Shown piece after piece: positions 6,795-9,086 of a stretch of 9,086 nucleotides of DNA (its first letter is position 1; each line of letters begins with the position of its first letter). The stretch comes from Nocardia sp. (GTDB lineage Bacteria; Actinomycetota; Actinomycetes; Mycobacteriales; Mycobacteriaceae): assembly GCA_013361595.1 (NCBI GenBank), contig JABFXT010000603.1, forward strand, positions 1-9,086. The letters run 5' to 3'. The translations under genes and the position numbers were made by a program. The notes beneath the pieces are model-generated. The model saw only the letters and a list, made by a program, of their open reading frames with translations. It was not told the origin of the DNA and did not search any database.

Positions 6795-7148
6795 ATGTTG
6801 ATCCGAGTGGATCCGGCGCGGCCGGAACCGCTGGCCGACCAGATCGCGGCCTGTATCCGGCGCGCGATCGCCGACGGCGAGGCGCCCGCCGGTACCCGCC
6901 TGCCCGGCGCCCGTGAGCTGGCGGGATCGCTGGACGTCAGCATCCACACCGTACTGGCCGGATATCAACGGTTGCGCGACGAAGGTCTGCTCGAATTGCG
7001 CCGGGGTCGCGGCGCCACGGTCCGCGCCGGGATTCCCGACGGACGGGCGGCCGTGGTCGATCTGGCTCGGCAGCTCGTGGCCGCCGCCCGGCGCATCGAC
7101 CTCGACGAAACGGAACTGATCGAATTGGTTCGCGCCGCCGCGCGCTGA
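6795..7148 (+). CDS. GntR family transcriptional regulator, short YtrA-like type
   Basis: The 117-residue protein is a GntR winged helix-turn-helix with almost no effector domain. Residues 1-78 hold the DNA-binding domain: PLADQIAACIRRAI (12-25), LPGARELAGSLDVSIHTVLA (36-55) as the helix-turn-helix, and LRDEGLLELRRGRGATV (60-76) as the last helix and wing. Residues about 85-117 form one helical arm, probably for dimerisation. This build matches the YtrA subfamily, whose members usually repress the operon of membrane or transporter genes they belong to. The ATG at 6795 was chosen because the upstream in-frame start at 6738 lies within the DUF1648 gene and adds residues outside the family pattern. 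The gap to the upstream stop is 4 bases, so translation is probably coupled. It most likely represses its own operon through the palindrome at 5786-5808. Confidence 0.9.
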   Translation: MLIRVDPARPEPLADQIAACIRRAIADGEAPAGTRLPGARELAGSLDVSIHTVLAGYQRLRDEGLLELRRGRGATVRAGIPDGRAAVVDLARQLVAAARRIDLDETELIELVRAAAR

Positions 7149-7156
7149 CCGGCCCG

Positions 7157-8494
7157 CTAGGCGCCCACCCCGGTTACGGCCGGGGTGGAACGTCCGGTGT
7201 GGCGGCCGAGCCCGTAGTGCCCGCGCAGTGTGCTCTCGGTGTACTCGGTGCGGAACAGCCCACGCGCCTGCAGGATCGGCACGACGTGATCGACGAAATC
7301 GCGCAGCCCGCCCGGCAGGTACGGCGGCATCACATTGAACCCGTCGGCGGCCCCGGCCTCGAACCATGACTGCAGATCGTCGGCGATCTGTTCGGGGGTA
7401 CCGGCGATGGTGCGGTGCCCGCGGCCGCCGCCGAGCGCGGCGATCAACGTGCGTACCGTCAGCGATTCACGGGCGGCCAGATCCTTGACCAGCTGATATC
7501 TGCTCTTGTTGCCCTGGATCTGCTCGATCGGGGGCAGCGGCGGCAGCGGAGCGTCGAGTGGATGGCCGGTCAGATCCAGGCCGAGCATCTGCGAGAGCTG
7601 GCGCAGCGAGTACTCCGGCGAGATCAGATCGGTGAACTCCTGTTCGAGCCGGAGGGCCGCCGCCTCGGTCTCGGCGATGAACGGCACGATACCGGGCAGG
7701 ATCTTCACCTCGTCGGGATTACGTCCGTGCCCGGCCGCCAGCGCCTTCACCTCCCGGTAGAACTCCTGGCCCTCGGGGATCGAGCGTTGCGCGGTGAAAA
7801 CGGCTTCGGCGTAGCGGGCGGCGAAATCCTTACCGCTGGTCGAGGAACCGGCTTGGACGAGCAGCGGACGCCCCTGCGCCGAGGGCGGCACATTGAGCGG
7901 TCCGCGTATCTTGAACCGTTCACCGTGGTGGTCGACGGTGTGTACCTTGGCCGGATCAGCGAATATCCCGGACTCGGGGTCGAGTACGACGGCATCCCGC
8001 TCCCAGGAGTCCCAGAGCGCCGTCGCCGCGTCGACGAACTCCGCCGCGCGTTCGTATCGGCCATCGTGGTCGGGGACCCGGTCGTAACCGAAATTGGCGG
8101 CCTCGTCGGCGGTGCCGGAGGTGACGATGTTCCACCCGGCCCGGCCGCCGCTGATCTGATCGAGCGAGGCGAATTTACGAGCCAGGTTGTAGGGCTCGTT
8201 GTAACCGGTGGACGCGGTGGCGATGAGACCGATGTGTTCGGTGACCACCGCCATCGCCGACAACAGGGTGATGGGTTCGAACACCGCCTGGGTATTGCGT
8301 TCGATCCGCGGGCCCACCGCCAGACCGTCGGCGAAGAACACCGAATCGAGCCGGCCGCGTTCGGCGATCCGCGCGAGCTCCTGGAAATGACCGACCCGCA
8401 GTACATCGCGCGCTTCGGTGCGCGGATGCCGCCAGGCCGCCTCGTGGTGGCCGACGCCCATGAGGAACGCGTTGAGATGGAGATGGTGCGACAT
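7157..8494 (-). CDS. NtaA/SnaA/DszA-type FMN-dependent monooxygenase
   Basis: This 445-residue flavin-dependent oxidoreductase belongs to the luciferase-like superfamily, in the group that includes nitrilotriacetate monooxygenase NtaA and dibenzothiophene-sulfone monooxygenase DszA. These use FMNH2 from a separate reductase and O2. Visible family segments are HEAAWRHP (17-24), SGGRAGWNIVTS (115-126), QAGSSTSGKDFAARYAEAVF (214-233), GTPEQIADDL (365-374), and the C-terminal GFNVMPPYLPGGLRDFV (385-401) with FRTEYTESTLRGHYGL (414-429). The start is ATG at 8494, with a weak AGG 5 bases upstream. The TTG at 8515 would overlap the permease. It lies 10 bases after a SsuC/TauC-type permease, which suggests oxidation of an imported compound such as an organosulfur molecule. 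The substrate is not determined by the sequence, and no flavin reductase gene is visible in the window. Confidence 0.93.
   Translation of the reverse strand: MSHHLHLNAFLMGVGHHEAAWRHPRTEARDVLRVGHFQELARIAERGRLDSVFFADGLAVGPRIERNTQAVFEPITLLSAMAVVTEHIGLIATASTGYNEPYNLARKFASLDQISGGRAGWNIVTSGTADEAANFGYDRVPDHDGRYERAAEFVDAATALWDSWERDAVVLDPESGIFADPAKVHTVDHHGERFKIRGPLNVPPSAQGRPLLVQAGSSTSGKDFAARYAEAVFTAQRSIPEGQEFYREVKALAAGHGRNPDEVKILPGIVPFIAETEAAALRLEQEFTDLISPEYSLRQLSQMLGLDLTGHPLDAPLPPLPPIEQIQGNKSRYQLVKDLAARESLTVRTLIAALGGGRGHRTIAGTPEQIADDLQSWFEAGAADGFNVMPPYLPGGLRDFVDHVVPILQARGLFRTEYTESTLRGHYGLGRHTGRSTPAVTGVGA
7165..7188. terminator. Hairpin at the convergent gntR and monooxygenase ends
   Basis: CCACCCCGG (7165-7173) and CCGGGGTGG (7180-7188) form a perfect 9-bp stem around the 6-base loop TTACGG. 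It begins 17 bases after the gntR stop and lies within the last ten codons of the opposing monooxygenase gene. Its position fits a terminator for the DUF1648-gntR unit, possibly working in both directions. No T-tract is present. Confidence 0.5.
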
Positions 8495-8504
8495 CACTAC
8501 CTGT

Positions 8505-9086
8505 CTAGAGAGCAACGCGCCAGCGGGACAGCCGACGCTCGACGAACACCAGGACCGCGTTGAAGGCCAGGCCGACCAGCGCGATGGCGATGATCCCCGC
8601 GTACATATCGGGAATCTGGAAGTTGAGCTGCGCAGCCGTGATCAGGTATCCGAGTCCGGCCTTCGCCCCGACCATCTCCGCGGCGATGAGCACCAGGATC
8701 GACGAGGCCGCGGCCATCCGCAGACCGGTGAAGATGGTCGGCACCGCGGCCGGCAGCACCACCTTGTAGACGAGCGCGAGCTGGGAGAAGCCCAGCGAAC
8801 GAGCGGATTTGACGAGCAACGGATCGACCGTGCGCACCCCGGAGATGGTGTTGAGCAGAATCGGGAAGGTGCAGGCGTAGATCACCAGTGCCACCTTCGA
8901 GGTCTCACCGATACCCAGGATCAGGACGAACACCGGGAGCAGCGCCAGTGCCGCGGTATTGCGGAACAGTTCGAGCACGGGGTTCAGAAAATCGGCTACC
9001 GGCCGATACCAGGCGATCGCGACACCCAGCGGTACCGCGATCGCCACCGCGATCACGAACCCGGTGAGCGCGCGGGACAAACTGGT
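8505..9086 (-). CDS. ABC transporter permease, SsuC/TauC type (partial)
   Basis: The visible 193 residues are the C-terminal part of an ABC importer permease; the reading frame continues beyond the right edge, so perhaps 70-90 residues are missing. The TTG near position 9080 is an internal leucine (SLSRALTGF is typical interior sequence), not a start. Membrane segments lie at about residues 7-27, 43-60, 64-82, 126-143 and 160-183 of the fragment. The cytoplasmic EAA loop that docks the ATPase is seen as KSARSLGFSQL (93-103), ending in VVLPAAVP (109-116). The sequence resembles the sulfonate/taurine/nitrate permease group. The ATPase and substrate-binding protein would be expected upstream, outside the window. 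It ends 10 bases before the monooxygenase start, so the two genes are probably co-transcribed. Confidence 0.9.
   Translation of the reverse strand, partial: TSLSRALTGFVIAVAIAVPLGVAIAWYRPVADFLNPVLELFRNTAALALLPVFVLILGIGETSKVALVIYACTFPILLNTISGVRTVDPLLVKSARSLGFSQLALVYKVVLPAAVPTIFTGLRMAAASSILVLIAAEMVGAKAGLGYLITAAQLNFQIPDMYAGIIAIALVGLAFNAVLVFVERRLSRWRVAL

Noticed and set aside
7415..8563. Long plus-strand open frame opposite the monooxygenase gene
   Set aside because: Its translation lacks family features, and the minus strand carries all conserved motifs of a complete FMN-dependent monooxygenase. It is a GC-driven shadow.
1..9086. CRISPR array, insertion sequence, tRNA or phage-derived system
   Set aside because: No spaced direct repeats, transposase-like frame, terminal inverted repeats, tRNA-like cloverleaf or phage protein was recognised on either strand.

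Overview
The window looks like chromosomal DNA from a high-GC actinobacterium of the Mycobacteriales, most likely Nocardia or a close relative. The evidence is GTG starts on several genes, a strong third-position GC bias, and close resemblance from memory of the AroA, RsgA and SRAP proteins to their Mycobacterium tuberculosis counterparts. No rRNA, tRNA, insertion sequence, phage gene or CRISPR array was seen. The DNA is gene-dense. The longest gene-free stretch is about 180 bases, between the divergent SRAP and aldehyde dehydrogenase genes.

Layout, left to right. (1) A small secreted protein of unknown function (+, 41-343) converges on a SOS-response-associated peptidase family protein (SRAP/YedK/HMCES type, -, 392-1243). 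A perfect 10-bp GC hairpin lies between them. (2) Divergently from SRAP runs a 501-residue aldehyde dehydrogenase (+, 1426-2931). A long imperfect hairpin follows it. (3) Next come aroA (EPSP synthase, +, 3030-4322) and rsgA (ribosome-maturation GTPase, +, 4319-5320). They are translationally coupled by a 4-base CTGA overlap that implies a CTG start for rsgA. (4) A small TfoX N-terminal-domain protein lies on the minus strand (5340-5708). (5) A two-gene plus-strand unit follows: a multi-pass DUF1648 membrane protein with a soluble C-terminal domain (5819-6790) and a short YtrA-like GntR regulator (6795-7148). A perfect 23-bp AT-rich palindrome abuts the Shine-Dalgarno sequence of this unit. 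(6) On the minus strand an ABC-transporter permease of the SsuC/TauC type runs off the right edge (8505-9086). It is followed 10 bases later by an NtaA/DszA-type FMN-dependent monooxygenase (7157-8494).

How the genes fit together. The SRAP, aroA and rsgA genes form a housekeeping neighbourhood of DNA-damage tolerance, the shikimate pathway and 30S subunit maturation, here with an aldehyde dehydrogenase between SRAP and aroA. The permease and monooxygenase look like an uptake-plus-oxidation unit for an organosulfur or similar small compound. The most interesting part is the DUF1648/GntR pair. It is a compact, probably self-regulated membrane module whose operator can be read directly in the sequence but whose inducer and substrate are unknown. 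I did not find a clearly unprecedented multi-gene system; most of the window is ordinary core genome.
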